Below are positions 1 through 10,763 of a stretch of 64,000 bases of DNA, in pieces. Each line of letters begins with the position of its first letter. Position 1 is the stretch's first letter. The notes beneath the pieces were generated by a model. It did no database searches and was not told where the DNA came from. It saw only the letters and a list, made by a program, of their open reading frames with translations. Source of the DNA: Capitulum mitella (lineage: Eukaryota > Arthropoda > Thecostraca > Pollicipedomorpha > Pollicipedidae); NCBI GenBank assembly GCA_030062745.1, contig CP099842.1:22167822-22231821 (forward strand). The letters run 5' to 3'. The position numbers and the translations under genes were made by a program.

Positions 1-193
1 GTGAGCGACATGCCACTGTCGACGAAGGATTCGGAAAGCCTCGAGAGACTCGGACGCTCGAGGCTACGGGCGCCCAGCAGGAGGAGAAAGGTTACCTGGG
101 GTGGCGGTCAAAGATCGTAACGAAAACGGCCGATTTCTAAAGCAACCCAGCACGCCTTCAGAGAAACCAGCAGCAACACATCCCGGCACGCAC

Positions 194-426
194 CTCTGAA
201 CCAGATGAGCTCGAGCAGGCCCTGGTTGATGAAGTACTCCGCCGTGTAGACCAGACCCAGAGGCACCATGAAGATGGGCAGCCGGCGCAGCAGGGCCACC
301 TTCTCCGAGACGATCAGCGGCGCGGCGGCGGTAGGGGCGGACGGCCGCGCCGCCGGCCGGCACAGGCCCGCCTGGGAGGCCGGGTGTCGCAGCAGCAGGC
401 CGTACCTGGCCGCCACCAGAGCCGCT
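194..426 (-). CDS. CLN3: CLN3 exon: cytosolic loop and YFINQG membrane segment
   Basis: This 233-nt exon follows ACCTGAG and joins the previous exon in frame (T-A-A-L-V-A-A-R-Y). It encodes a proline/alanine-rich cytosolic loop, then a conserved block [20 protein letters not shown], ending L-I-W-F-R plus one base before GTGCGT. The human loop is of similar kind but longer. The next exon (Q-Y-R-W-Y-Q in the family) is not seen in 1-193, so that stretch is read as intron and the gene continues off the window. Confidence 0.92.
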
Positions 427-3400
427 CTCAGGTCACCACAGACTCTGCTCTCTCACACGGACCGGAGATTGACGGAGCCAGACGCGGACAGCCAACCCGT
501 GCTCCGGACGTCGCGGCCTACCGGCTACACATAATCCGATCGTTCTGACTGGTCCCGGTGGCGCCCGCGACCAGGGGAAACGAACGTCTACAACAGCCTA
601 CAACAGGCGCAACGCCAGTTGCAGAAGGCCACCAGCAGACGACTCACGTCCTACAAAGTAACGCCATGGACAAAAAGGAGCGAGCTGTACCGAGGCGCGC
701 GACGTCGACCGCCGAGACTCACGTGAAGGCCATGACGGCCGGGCAGACCAGCATGCTGAACAGCGTGTTCCTGGGCGACAGGCCGGCCCGGATGAGCGCC
801 GCGTAGCTGAACGAGCCCAGCACGCCCGAGAAGCCCGTGCCGCTCGACCACGTCGACACCACGTCACTGTCAAACGTCACCTGACGTCAGCGTCACACCG
901 CCGGCGTGACGTCACCAGGCCAGGCAGCTGCGCTAGACCCTCAGGAAAAAAGGCCGGGAGGCGATACAAGCAATCCACTGCAACGTCGTTTATCTTCGAC
1001 ACTAAAACGACGCATTCTGAAGATCACGCCACGGGCAAGATACTCAACAGTGATTCGAAAACGCAGCGCTTTCATCAACTGAAAACACACATGAAAGGGG
1101 GGACTGAGCTATTTATATGACACAACGTTCATTACAACCTTCTGGATTAGACCGTGGCTCGTCGTAGGCGACAAACGCGCCATCGTTTACATAACGCCAT
1201 CAGTCCAGATGCGCTCACCCGTGAAACCGAGCGGTGCACACCGGGCAGGTGGGCTGCTGACGCCGTGATAAGCTCACCGCTGGAAGTGGGCTGTGTAGGC
1301 CAGGAAGGTTACCTCGCCGATACCACTGGAGAGTGAGGCGCACACCACGCCCGTGTACGCCATGGCCGAGTTCACCGAGGTGGCCACCAGAACGAAGGAG
1401 ACGGCCGACAGCAACACCGTCACCATCACTCGGATACTGCGAACAGATCGGAGCGGTCACCGTCACATGGATATTGCCGACAGAACGGCACCGTCACCGT
1501 CACATAGATATCGCGAACAGATCGGCACCGTCACCGTCACGTGGATATTGCCGACAGAGCGACACCGTCACCATCACTCGGATACTGCGAACAGATCGGA
1601 GCGGTCACCGTCACATGGATACTGCCGACAGAACGGCACCGTCACCGTCACACAGATATCGCGAACAGATCGGCACCGTCACCGTCACGTGGATACTGCC
1701 GACAGAACAGCACCGTCACCGTCACTCGAATACTGCCCGCCGCCACACGGTGGACGGTCACCGTCACACAACGACCGCCACCGTCACATGGATACTGCTG
1801 ACAGATCAGCACCGTCACCGTCATTCGGATACTGCCCACGGAACGGCACCGTCACCGTCATTCCGATACTGTGAGCAAATCGGAGCGGTCACCGTCACAT
1901 GGATATTGCCGACAGAATGGCACCGTCACCGTCACATAGATATCGCGAACAGATCGGCACCGTCACCGTCACGTGGATACTGCCGACAGAACAGCACCGT
2001 CACCGTCACTCGAATACTGCCCACCGCCACACGGTGGACCGTCACCGTCACACAAGGACCGCCACCGTCACATGGATACTGCTGACAGATCAGCACCGTC
2101 ACGTCATTCGGATACTGCCCACGGAACGGCACCGTCACCATCACGCGGATACGGCGGACAGAGCCGCACCACTCACCGTCAGGTGGACGCTGTGGACAGA
2201 ACGACACCATCAACGTCAATGTCACAAGGATACTGCTGACAGAATGGCTTCAGCTCCATCAGCACACGAATACTGCGGACACACCAGCATCAACACCACT
2301 TGTAATGCAGATATTGCAGACGCAACGGCATTAGCGCCATCCTGCACGCCGATACCATAAAGAGGAGCGTATCCGCATTCTAGCAAACGTCAGCTGACAC
2401 GAGCGATGGCGACAGTGAACACAGGATCATGCCCACACGCACTCAGGTCGCCTAGACGGCGCAGGGGGATTAGCGTTATTTATCCTGGCTCTCGACGCCA
2501 GGGCCACTTCGCATCGCAACCTCTCACACCGGCTGTCGCGGGAGCCGGCGAAATGGCACGATTACCCGGTATCGGACCGAGGACGTTTCGGTCACAAGGC
2601 GAGCATGGTCACCGTTACACTACACCGTCCTCTCCCCCTCTCCCGGGTGAGTCAGTTCAGTCAACGCCCAGCGTGCACCGCCACGTCGATATCAGAGGTA
2701 TCGTTCTACGGAGACCAGTGCGGATGGCAAGGCAAAAGTCGCACCTACGTACGCTAGCTCCAGCTCGTGTTTAGGTGACCCACAAGCGGGGTCTCGTTGT
2801 GGTTACACCGTGTTCTGGCCCTCCTGAACGTGGCCCGGTAACCGATAGGGAAGGCCTGAACTGTGTCTTCATGGTGCCCTAGTTCCTTTGATTGCGGCTT
2901 GGTAGCCAATACACACCGTCTCGCTGTGTGTATACAAAGGTCCGGTCCTCCTGACCGTGGCTCAGTGACCAATGGACAGGGCCTCACTGTGTGTTGACGT
3001 TGACAGCTGGAGAAATGGTCTTGGCTGCCAGCGCCGGGAGGATATCGGCCAGCAGGATGGCGCCCGTCGAGGTGGGGTTGCAGTCTCGGCCATCGTTCTC
3101 TACAGGCGTCTGCAGAGGAGGACGGGTGACACTTATGGTGATGCTGCACACACTCAGCGATAGGCAACAGGGTCGGGCAGGTGCTGTCGAATGCACTGAA
3201 CAGTACTACGTGCATTGCACCATCACGATGTCAGCATTCGACAGCGTGAAAAGTCCACAAACAACGCCGATAAGTGGTGATGCACCGATAAGCCATATAG
3301 CCGATAAGACCTCTAAAATGCGATAAATAACAAAAATCTTGCAAGCAATCAAGCGCAAAAATGCTGTGTACAGCCTTAAAATGGGAGCAACTGTGGTGCA

Positions 3401-3726
3401 TACATTTCACTCATTTACATAGCCAGTTAACACGGCATCTTCGGATAACCTCTGACAAGATCCAAGCACCTGCCCCGACGGATATCCATTATCCAGGCAG
3501 ACGAACAGCACAGCCCATACAACACCAACAGACTGGAGCTCAGGTCCGGCGACTCGTACGCCGTGGAAGCCGCCGCCCAGGATGTCGTGCGCGGCGCTCA
3601 GCATGATGACGTAGGCGTAGTTGTTGCAGAGCCCGAGCAGCCAGAAGGCGGCCAGGTTTCTCCAGCTGCGGCCCGCCGGCGGGTCTGGGTCCGCCCGGGC
3701 CTCCCCCTCCACCGCCGACAGCAGCT
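194..3726 (-). CDS. CLN3: CLN3 (battenin), partial multi-exon gene; C-terminal part off the left edge
   Basis: Five exons read in order on the minus strand give a protein collinear with battenin. Exon ends: about 3726-3560, 3109-3005, 1436-1278, 866-723 and 426-194. CLN3 is a multi-pass lysosomal membrane protein, linked in animals to glycerophosphodiester clearance and lysosomal pH; its loss causes Batten disease in humans. Diagnostic segments seen: [71 protein letters not shown] and [17 protein letters not shown]. Phases agree across the junctions of exons 1/2, 3/4 and 4/5. Two gaps remain. The ATG exon is not identified, because the frame of exon 1 has no ATG before a stop. A short exon between exons 2 and 3 also seems missing, because their phases do not match. 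The last third of the protein is absent from the window. The gene identity is near certain; exact outer borders are not. Confidence 0.95.
723..866 (-). CDS. CLN3: CLN3 exon: conserved STWSSGTG region
   Basis: Acceptor TTTGACAG is followed by a 144-nt exon reading [21 protein letters not shown], then [11 protein letters not shown], and ends F plus two bases before GTGAGT. The S-S-G-T-G segment is among the most conserved parts of CLN3; animal family members usually have GG where this has GF. Phases fit both neighbours. The adjoining intron carries two TGACGTCA octamers, at 882-889 and 907-914. Confidence 0.93.
1278..1436 (-). CDS. CLN3: CLN3 exon: TM segments around SFVLVA and GEVTF
   Basis: The acceptor is CTGTTCGCAG and the exon begins with the third base of a codon, then [18 protein letters not shown]. 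It continues to a conserved [10 protein letters not shown] and ends A-H-F-Q with two bases of the next codon before GTGAGC. Its 159 nt (1+156+2) join in frame to the next exon as ...Q-R-D-V-V-S-T-W. The 5' border is embedded in a 37-bp minisatellite whose units copy the acceptor region, so the acceptor used could differ from the one chosen. Confidence 0.9.
1437..2240. repeat. 37-bp minisatellite with higher-order structure, abutting a CLN3 exon
   Basis: Units consist of GTCACCGTCAC followed by about 26 bases such as ATGGATATTGCCGACAGAAC. Successive units at 1451-1600 measure exactly 37 bp. Blocks recur at 148 bp (four units, 1453 to 1601) and about 284 bp (1601 to 1885), so the array grew by duplication of multi-unit blocks. 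Its right part (about 2100-2240) is degenerate. On the gene strand each unit carries a version of the sequence that precedes and begins the neighbouring CLN3 exon. Confidence 0.93.
2472..2636 (-). repeat. tRNA-derived SINE, copy 1 (reverse orientation, in CLN3 intron)
   Basis: Read on the minus strand this segment aligns along its length with the copy at 12.05 kb: a tRNA-like head (TAACGGTGACCATGCTCGCC), then the shared body CATTTCGCC...GCGACAGCCGGTGTGAGAGG and GCGATGCGAAGTGGCCCTGG, ending GATAAATAACGC. The A- and B-box equivalents are eroded, so this is an old, inactive copy. Confidence 0.8.
3005..3109 (-). CDS. CLN3: CLN3 exon: luminal loop and TM2
   Basis: Acceptor CTCCTCTGCAG is followed in phase 0 by a 35-codon exon containing N-D-G-R-D-C-N, then [17 protein letters not shown] and T-I-S-P-A. 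This matches the CLN3 stretch after the first luminal loop. The acceptor phase fits the preceding exon exactly. The donor is uncertain: GTCAAC at 3004 or the next GTCAAC at 2998 (two more codons) are both weak. The following exon needs a two-base phase, so one small exon of about 8-12 codons is expected in the intron, and I could not place it. Confidence 0.88.
3560..3726 (-). CDS. CLN3: CLN3 coding exon (first recognised): N-terminal loop and TM1
   Basis: Encodes a short acidic N-terminal stretch, then [15 protein letters not shown], the CLN3 signature at the first membrane segment, and S-A-A-H-D-I-L. The donor is GTACGA directly after a His-Gly codon pair (phase 0). The upstream border at 3726 is a guess from a pyrimidine-containing stretch ending CTCCAG; the open frame continues upstream without an ATG until a stop near 3810. 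The initiator must therefore lie in another exon further right, perhaps within 3.8-4.8 kb. Confidence 0.88.
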
Positions 3727-4860
3727 CTGGAGCGCAGCGCCACGTCACGAACGGCGTCACGTCGCGAACGGTGCCGGGCGCAGTCGCGTCACACTGGAGC
3801 ACCGAGCGTCAAGTCACACGAACGTGCCTCCTCCAATGACAGCGGCCCTGGACATCACGTCACGTCACGTCACTCCACTGGACACCACAGTCACGTCAAG
3901 ACCAACGTCATACAGCGCCGGCCGATGTCACGTACGTCACACGGATCATTCAGTCCCGGAAAAATTTCTTCCCATTCGTCATATGGTCGTAAAAGAAAAC
4001 TGTCGCAACTGCACTGTGATAAAGCCTGCTAAATACTCAAGAACAGGTCCGAGCGTTCAATACCTAAATTTGGCTCCTAGCCAGCAGCAGCGTCGCATAA
4101 GAAACAGGTTTACGAGCTACACACAATAAGACCAAGGACAACACAAGGGTCACATATGTTCCACGTGCACATCATACATGGACTGACCCCTAGTGAATCC
4201 TGGGCCGCGATAGGTCAAGAAGCACACAGCAAGCAGCAGCACTGGGCCAATCAGGAGTCAACAAGGTCATACCTAGACGGGAGCGAGTGGCGGCCATGAC
4301 TCTCAGGGCGTGGACAATTCAGACTTGGGCGTCGGCTGAGCCACATCCGCCACAGCTGTCTCAACACAGAACACAGGTGCTAAGCTGCGCATATGACCAG
4401 ACGCGGACGCTAGGAACGCAGGGAAGGGGAGCCTTGAGTCACTAGTACGTAGACAGCTGTGGAGCGCGACTGCAGTTTCAGCCAGAATCGGACAAGCCCC
4501 CTGCAGAAAATCTCCCGAGATCAGCGACGAGTGCACTGCAGAGACTCCCCGGGATCCGACTGAGACTTCGCACCGACGGAATGACGAATCACAACGCTAC
4601 ATCTGCAGAGCCCCTCCCATCTCCGCCGTGTTGAGCAAAGAACTGTGGCTCTGCCGCAAAACCAACTGCACCGCGCGCTCTTCCGATAACTGCGTGCTAT
4701 CTGCGCGGAGTGGGCTGTTATCTGCGTGCGAAGATGACGAACATCTCAGCATTATCTGTCACGGTGCTCTGCGGCCCAGATTTATTTACCATCTTCGGAG
4801 GAGGGTGGCGATGAAGTAGCCAGGCTTGAATACGGGACAAGATTCAGAGACATCTGAATC
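3727..4860. other. CLN3 5' flank; first exon/promoter not resolved
   Basis: This should hold the CLN3 initiator exon and promoter on the minus strand. Visible are repeated GTCACGTCACGTCAC at about 3856-3875 and other CGTCA half-CRE sites up to 3950, and an E-box CACGTG near 4163. No exon with a convincing ATG and donor was found. Confidence 0.4.
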
Positions 4861-7300
4861 AGTAGCTGGATGTTTGGCAGCCAACCTGCAGTGAAAATAT
4901 GGGGTCACAAATCTAAATTCCAAACTGTGCAGCATATACATCCATAGTCACATTACCCCCCTGACAATATATGGTCTCTCAATCTGCGATCTTTTTCAAT
5001 ATCAATCTTTAACCATGATAGCATCAATATGGATAAACTTGTGACAACACAGCTTAAATTCTTTAAATACCTGATAAGCTTAAGCGTCAAACATCGCACA
5101 CTCTAATTTTGCAAGTTTTGGGTATAATGTTTTAGGTGATAGAAAACTAAGGAAAAAAGATAAATGCAATGCAGCATATGTTGACTTTTTACAAAGATGT
5201 ACTATTCAAGACACCCAAATACTGTAATTCCCATACAGAAAGCATTCTCAGGATACAATGCTCAACCTCAGCCCTGATGCCATGCTCAGAGACACCATTT
5301 CTGTGACTGTCTTGTTGAAGGTAGAGATTCATCACTGTCCCATCACTCTTCATTGACTGATACTGATGTACGAGTGACGAACATTTTTCACATAATGAAA
5401 CCTCGTAAGAATTTAACATAGACATGAAATAAATAATGACTGAAGTGAAATAAATAACCTGAAGTGAAAATCAAATAATAGTAAAATGTTGAAGTTAAAA
5501 TCAATGTATCCGCATAGTTCAGAAAAATCATGAAACACCACACATAGAAAGAAAAAATAATCCAGCTGGAAATAAAAAGGTTTGAACAGAATGTGGTGAA
5601 GAATGCAAATGAAATTTATGGAAAACAAAAATTGTCCCTTCCAAAGAAAAAATATGATGAGAATGAATGTAAAATTGCTATAAAAAAGAAATACTTGAGA
5701 CGCACAGATCATAAATATGAGTCAAATAACGGAAAAAAGAAACAAATAAATATATAAGTAAATTTTTCCAGAAATATAGAAGCAAAAAATAGAAATAAAA
5801 GGCAGTAACAAGACACAAATGTAGAAAAATACAAGGAATATCAAAATTCTTAAGAAAAAAGTTATGTAAATATCATATGATAATAATAAATAGGCAAAAT
5901 AACACAAAATTAGGTAAAAATGCAAATATGCAGAAGACAGTTATGAAATATTCAAGAGGCACAGACATATAACTTGAAAAAGATAATGTAATAAAAACTA
6001 TGTTAACAGCAGCCATTAGCATAGAATAAATAAGGGAAGGAATTCATAATAATGGAATGCTCAAGAAAGACAAAAACAAGCTTAAGATGAAAGGTAACAA
6101 TGCAATAAAACACATTGTATACAAAATAAGTATAAACAACAACCCTTAATAAGCATATAGTCTACCATTAATCATTACCCTCATGCTAGTGTACTACCTC
6201 TATCTCACAATGTGAGATATATACTAATGGCTGATCTGCCAATCAATGCGCAATAATGCCACAACCCAATGTCCAATAATTGGTATTCCATGGAATTTTT
6301 GTCTTCCAGAAACAAAATTTGCCATCACACTGGTGCCAAAATGAAATATAGCCCACGGTTTTGCTACCCTATGCAAAGCAACATTTCCTTATGCAGAACT
6401 AGTCAACAGTGGGCATGACCATGTCATTTTTTGAGGAGGCAGGAAGCAGGAGGCAAAGTGCATTTCCATAAGTGCAGCAGCAGTTCAGATTCAGATTGAT
6501 ATGCACATGATTGGGATCTGTAGCATTTGCTTTGACAGGGCTGCAAAAAATTGCAAGTGTTTTTTGGCATGCTTCCCACTGATTTCACTAAAACACCATC
6601 CTGGAATATTGTGAGCTGACCATATATTCATATGCCATTAAAGGCAGGGTCACAGTACAATGACACAGAGCACCAGTCTGTAGAGTTGTATGGAATATCA
6701 CTGAAATGTTTCCTTATGAGAATATGGAACAAGTTATCAATAAGAGCAACTTTTTCTATACCGCAATAACCGTCCCAAAATACCATAATGTTCATGCAGT
6801 ACATAAGCAGTCATTCTACAACCCATAACTGCGCACGCATGGCAGGATCAAAGTGCAGATACCTTCTGACAATACGTCACCTTATCCTCCAGCAGACCGT
6901 CCGTACGCTATTAGCCATTCGCAACCAACCAGTACAACTACATAAATAAGCCGAAATAACCCTTACTCCCTTACGTATATGCAACACTGAAACGAAACTC
7001 ATGCGCCGCAATGTGTTGGCTTGTAACAGTGACCATCAGCTGATGACAAAAGACACAGGCTTATCGCAATCATTTACGAATTTTTACCGGTAGATTTAAA
7101 TATTTTTACATTTAAGATATAATGTAGCTATACGATGTGAAATTTCGATATGTTATTATATAAAACTGATTGAAATCTAAAGAATATATCAAATTACTAG
7201 TTTAACAAGGATTTTTCACAGAAGCTGTAACAGACCTGCCATTTCCATCAGAATTTTGAATCACTCCCAGCCACGTTGTTTTGTAACATATTCGCTAGCG
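4861..7300. other. AT-rich non-coding stretch
   Basis: No coding signal. Roughly 5400-6200 is very AT-rich with many short AATAAA-like strings and no long frame of plausible composition. I see no repeat unit shared with the rest of the window. Confidence 0.6.
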
Positions 7301-7499
7301 ATGTCTATACCTAGAAAGTGGTGCAGGAGCGCGACAAAAAGTGGGGGGGGCATTCTTTCAGGAGCATCAGCCTCCAAGGGGGCACCGATGTCAAATAGGG
7401 GTGCCATCTATTTAGAGTGAAGCTGGTTATTACTGACATATTTACGGATTTAAAAGCACATATCAATGCATTTTTTATGTGGATACATGTACGAGCTCC

Positions 7500-8040
7500 G
7501 TACGAGCGCCTTGTCTGTAGATGGGACACCAAATATAAAACGGGCGCTTGATCTGTTGGGAGTGGGCGTCTGGCCTTAAAGGGGCGCCTGCATCATAGAC
7601 GTGTCTGGTTTGTAAGGTGCCCCTTGCGAGCGCCTGGCCTATAGAGGGGGCACCAAATATATGAGGGGAGCCTGATGTGTACGGGGCGCCTCGCTCGCCA
7701 AGGGCGCCGAGCCCCCGAGGGGCGCCTAATCTGTACGAGGGCGCCTGGCCTCTAAGGTTCGCCTGCATCGTGGACGTGTCTGGTCCAAAAGGTGTTCCGC
7801 AAGGGCGCCTGGTCTGTGGAGAGGGCGCCAAATATATGAGGGCCATCTCATATGTACGGGGCGCCTCGCTTGCCAAGGGCGCCGAGTCCCTGAGGGGCGC
7901 CGAATCTGCACGGGGGGCGCCTGACCTGTAAGGTGCGCCTGAATCGTAAGGGGCAACTGGCCGGCATGGGGCGCCGAGCGTTTCAGAGTTACGTGGCTTG
8001 TATGAGAGCGCTTACCTGTAAGGGGCACCGTGTCCACGAG
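7500..8040. repeat. GGCGCC-rich tandem array with ~175-bp higher-order unit
   Basis: Short diverged units of about 18-22 bp built around GGCGCCT and TCTGTA(C/A)GGGG repeat throughout. A larger period is visible: CCTGCATCATAGACGTGTCTGG near 7587 recurs as CCTGCATCGTGGACGTGTCTGG near 7762, about 175 bp apart, with similar sequence between. The frames that stay open across it on both strands are a by-product of the repetition. Confidence 0.85.
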
Positions 8041-8390
8041 GAGTGGTTGGCCAATGCAGCGGGGGTTTGGGGGGGGGACGCCTAGAGGCTGATGGTTACT
8101 AAATGTTCAAAAAGACCCTCCCTCCGCAAAACAAAAGAAAAGGAGAATAACTGCACGGATGCCGTATATATTAGGGATCTAAAGGGATGTCCGCACCACG
8201 GGCCAAAAAGTGGGGGGAAATGTCCCCCGTCCCCCCGGTAATTACACCCACGGAAATAGCGAGGGCTGGCAGGCAACGCGGAATCGGTTTGGCAGTTGGT
8301 AACTTCGACCGGTTCTGCATTCAGACGACTGATTCGCGCCTGACGAGGTGGCTTCACCCGCGCCCGATTGGCAATCGGCACCACGCACAC

Positions 8391-9710
8391 CCGATTGGGC
8401 AAGGGGGGGGGGGTTGACATCTCCCTCCAACTAGCGAACGGTTGGTCGCATGATAAACGGCGGGCACCTCTCTAACCCGCGAACATCTGGTCGTACGACA
8501 AGAAATAAGTATGCCCCTGGAAAGACCGTGATAAGCAGAACTCGAAACTAGTCTCATTTTTTTCTTTCGGACAATATGTAGGTCATTTGCAACCTAAATA
8601 TGATTTTCATAGCCGACTACATGAACCCGGGAAAGGGAGTGGATCTCAAGAACTGTGATTAATCAGTTCTAAGTAAAGGCACCAACGAATAACCAGAACA
8701 CCGTAAATGCCGATAAACGTCCAATTTCTCTAGTTTGTTCAACGTGGTCGTGTCTTTAACAGTCTTTACTCTGTCCTTAAATATAAAACGCTTATGTCTT
8801 TACATAAAAATCTTTAAATAAAAATTCTTAAAACAAGAAAATAAAAAATGCCTTCAAATAAAAAAGGCGCAGCGATTTTTGCATCACTGCGCCGCGAGGG
8901 CCGATACAGAGTGATGGAAAGAATTAAGGGGCATTGATTTTAGCGTTCTTGTATTTCCGTGAAATAAGCCTGACCAAGTGAAGTTTCGTGATGCTAGTGG
9001 TTTCTGTTACTGTTTCCTGTGTTTAATTTTTATTACAATTCAGCAGTTATCAATCTACACAGTTAGTGAAAATTTATTTGCAAAAGCTTGTTTATTTCCA
9101 AAATACGCAATTTTTCGAACTTTTTAAACTTATTGGTGTCATTTACAGCCAAGAAAGCCAGTTTTGCCATTTTCTTTTCGCGCGAAGTCATTCATCGCCG
9201 ATTCTGACGGTAGTGCATTTTGGCTCCCCACAGTTATTAATAACCTGACCTCAGGTCAATGGCTGGAGGTCATTGATGCTTTGCTCAATGAAGATCATTG
9301 CATGTTTGCATCACCACATACTCGAATGCGAAAGAAATTCCGTCAATTTAACAAAAAGTGACACGTCTTGAAAATGGGCTTGACCTTCGGCCAATAACTC
9401 GGAAGTCTCCGCAAAATCTGAGATGACAATTTCGTCTTTCTGTTGAGGTTTCTAATCCCTCAAAGTTTCACTGCGATAGCTTGTGTTGCGACAAAGTAAC
9501 GGCGCTAAATGTTTCTGGGCATAATTCCATTTGATCTGACGTAGGAGGGAGACCTGACTCGACCTGACGTAAAAGCCTTGATACGAGATGAACAAACGAT
9601 CAATCAAAAAGTACACGAATTTTCGTAGCGTTGCGTTTTTCCTTCTCTCGTAATGTTTGAAAAACCTCAGGGAAAAGCGGTCAACCGCCCTCCCACCGTC
9701 CCCAGTCGGG
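8391..9710 (+). mobile_element. Large MITE-like element, copy A
   Basis: Starts CCGATTGGGC with an 11-G tract and TTGAC, ends GGTCAACCGCCC...CCCAGTCGGG. These are imperfect inverted ends of the type CCGACTGGGG(n)CGGTTGACCGCC. The interior matches copies at 10.76 kb (inverted) and 53.59 kb, including TGACCTCAGGTCAATGGCTG. No transposase frame is present. It is about 150 bp longer than the other copies; an AT-rich segment near 8760-8930 with a GGCGCAG/CTGCGCC hairpin (8867-8893) may be an insertion. Confidence 0.85.
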
Positions 9711-9929
9711 ACCGGGTTAAGACGTGCACGCTTGAGCCCAAAAGGCTGTGTGTCCTAACTCACGACAAACAAACAAACAGTTATTATTATTTCGGACCTA
9801 TGGGTTTAAGGAGAGAGGTCTAAGTGGTATTTAAGTTGTGCCGAGAACAAGACAGGGATCGGGCTGAACAAAGATGGGAGGGGAGATGAGTGATAAAAAG
9901 AAAATGGCCTCAAAAATAGATGTTTTAAA

Positions 9930-10260
9930 AATGGAGCTCAGGCCTTGATGTCAGTGTAAAGGCAAATAGATATGCAAACATACCAAATATTTTGTTCACC
10001 GGCGCAACCAAGATGGGGGGGGGCTGGGGCCCGGACTCCCTGGCGGTTTTCGTATGATTTCAGGTTACACTGAACTCCTAACCTCCCCTTAAGAAAATCC
10101 TGGCTGCGCCCTTGGTTTTGCCGATCTGTCGTAACGATAACAAAAATCAGAAGCAAGCTGGCTACCAAAAATAGGGTTTCTAAGACAGAACGTAAATCTT
10201 GATATGGGTGTATAGGCAAGTAACTAGACAAACATAAAACAGTTTTCGTTGGTCTGAGGC
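9930..10260. repeat. Interspersed repeat fragments flanking short MITE copy 1
   Basis: Strings such as GTAAAGGCAAATAGATATGC and TATAGGCAAGTAACTAGACA, each followed by an AACATA stretch, resemble the start of the sequence at 39.78 kb (GCATAGGCAAATCAGTGGGC). They suggest pieces of one dispersed repeat family broken up by the MITE insertion. Confidence 0.45.
10001..10115 (+). mobile_element. Short MITE, copy 1
   Basis: Begins GGCGCAACCAAGATGGGGGG and ends TTAAGAAAATCCTGGCTGCG followed by CC; the ends are imperfect inverted repeats (GGCGCARCCARGAT). The body TGGCGGTTTTCGTATGATTT is shared with copies at 10.4 and 46.45 kb. It has no coding capacity. Confidence 0.8.
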
Positions 10261-10398
10261 CACTCCGCGAAATCAGGTCAATGTCAAAAGCCAGAATTTT
10301 GTTTTATGTAAATAGTTTTGACTGTAGTTCTGAAAATGCAAAAACCGAAGCTTCTATGACTCAGTGCAATGTCCTCTGTTTCAAATTGGTAGTAGGCA

Positions 10399-10556
10399 AC
10401 GGGCAGCCAAAGGGGGATCAGGGGATCCGTCCCCCTTAGGCCCGCATTTTTTGTGAAAACCATTGCACATCGCCTTCCCAGCAGGCGGTTTTCGTACGGT
10501 TTCAGTTCACATTGAACTCGAGGCCCCCCTTAAGAAAATCTTGGCTACGTCCCTGA
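10399..10556 (+). mobile_element. Short MITE, copy 2
   Basis: Begins GGGCAGCCAAAGGGGG and ends CTTAAGAAAATCTTGGCTAC followed by GTCCCTG. The body GTGAAAACCATTGCACATCG and GGCGGTTTTCGTACGGTTTC matches copies 1 and 3. It lies between the two large MITE copies. Confidence 0.8.
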
Positions 10557-10763
10557 TATCAGGTCAAGCCAGGGAGCGATATATTAAAATGTCCGCACGC
10601 GTGCCCTATATCACGACTATAACAGGACTTTTAGAAATATAGTAAATCCATATCAATGGAATCGTTTTCAAAGACTATGGAATGAGTCAAGGCCATTCCT
10701 TATGACTTTGAGGTCATTTGAGATTAGTTGAGGTCAAAAGTTGTAAGATGACCTCATGAACGT

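Noticed and set aside
64..190. Continuation of the CLN3 exon to the left edge
   Set aside because: A good GTGCGT donor at 193 matches the family's exon content, and the downstream translation loses CLN3 similarity at once, so this is intron.
1333..2360. Long open frames in all directions over the CLN3 intron (H-R-H-R, T-V-T-V repeats)
   Set aside because: Translations of the 37-bp minisatellite; 37 is not a multiple of three, so all frames repeat. No start or splice support.
7475..8037. Open frames with G-A-P/R-R-P repeats
   Set aside because: Translations of the GGCGCC tandem array.
8082..8420. Frames at the left edge of MITE copy A, near a GTGGGGGGAAATGTCCCCCG stretch
   Set aside because: Repeat-derived sequence with no conserved protein motif; a retrotransposon link was considered but nothing supports it.
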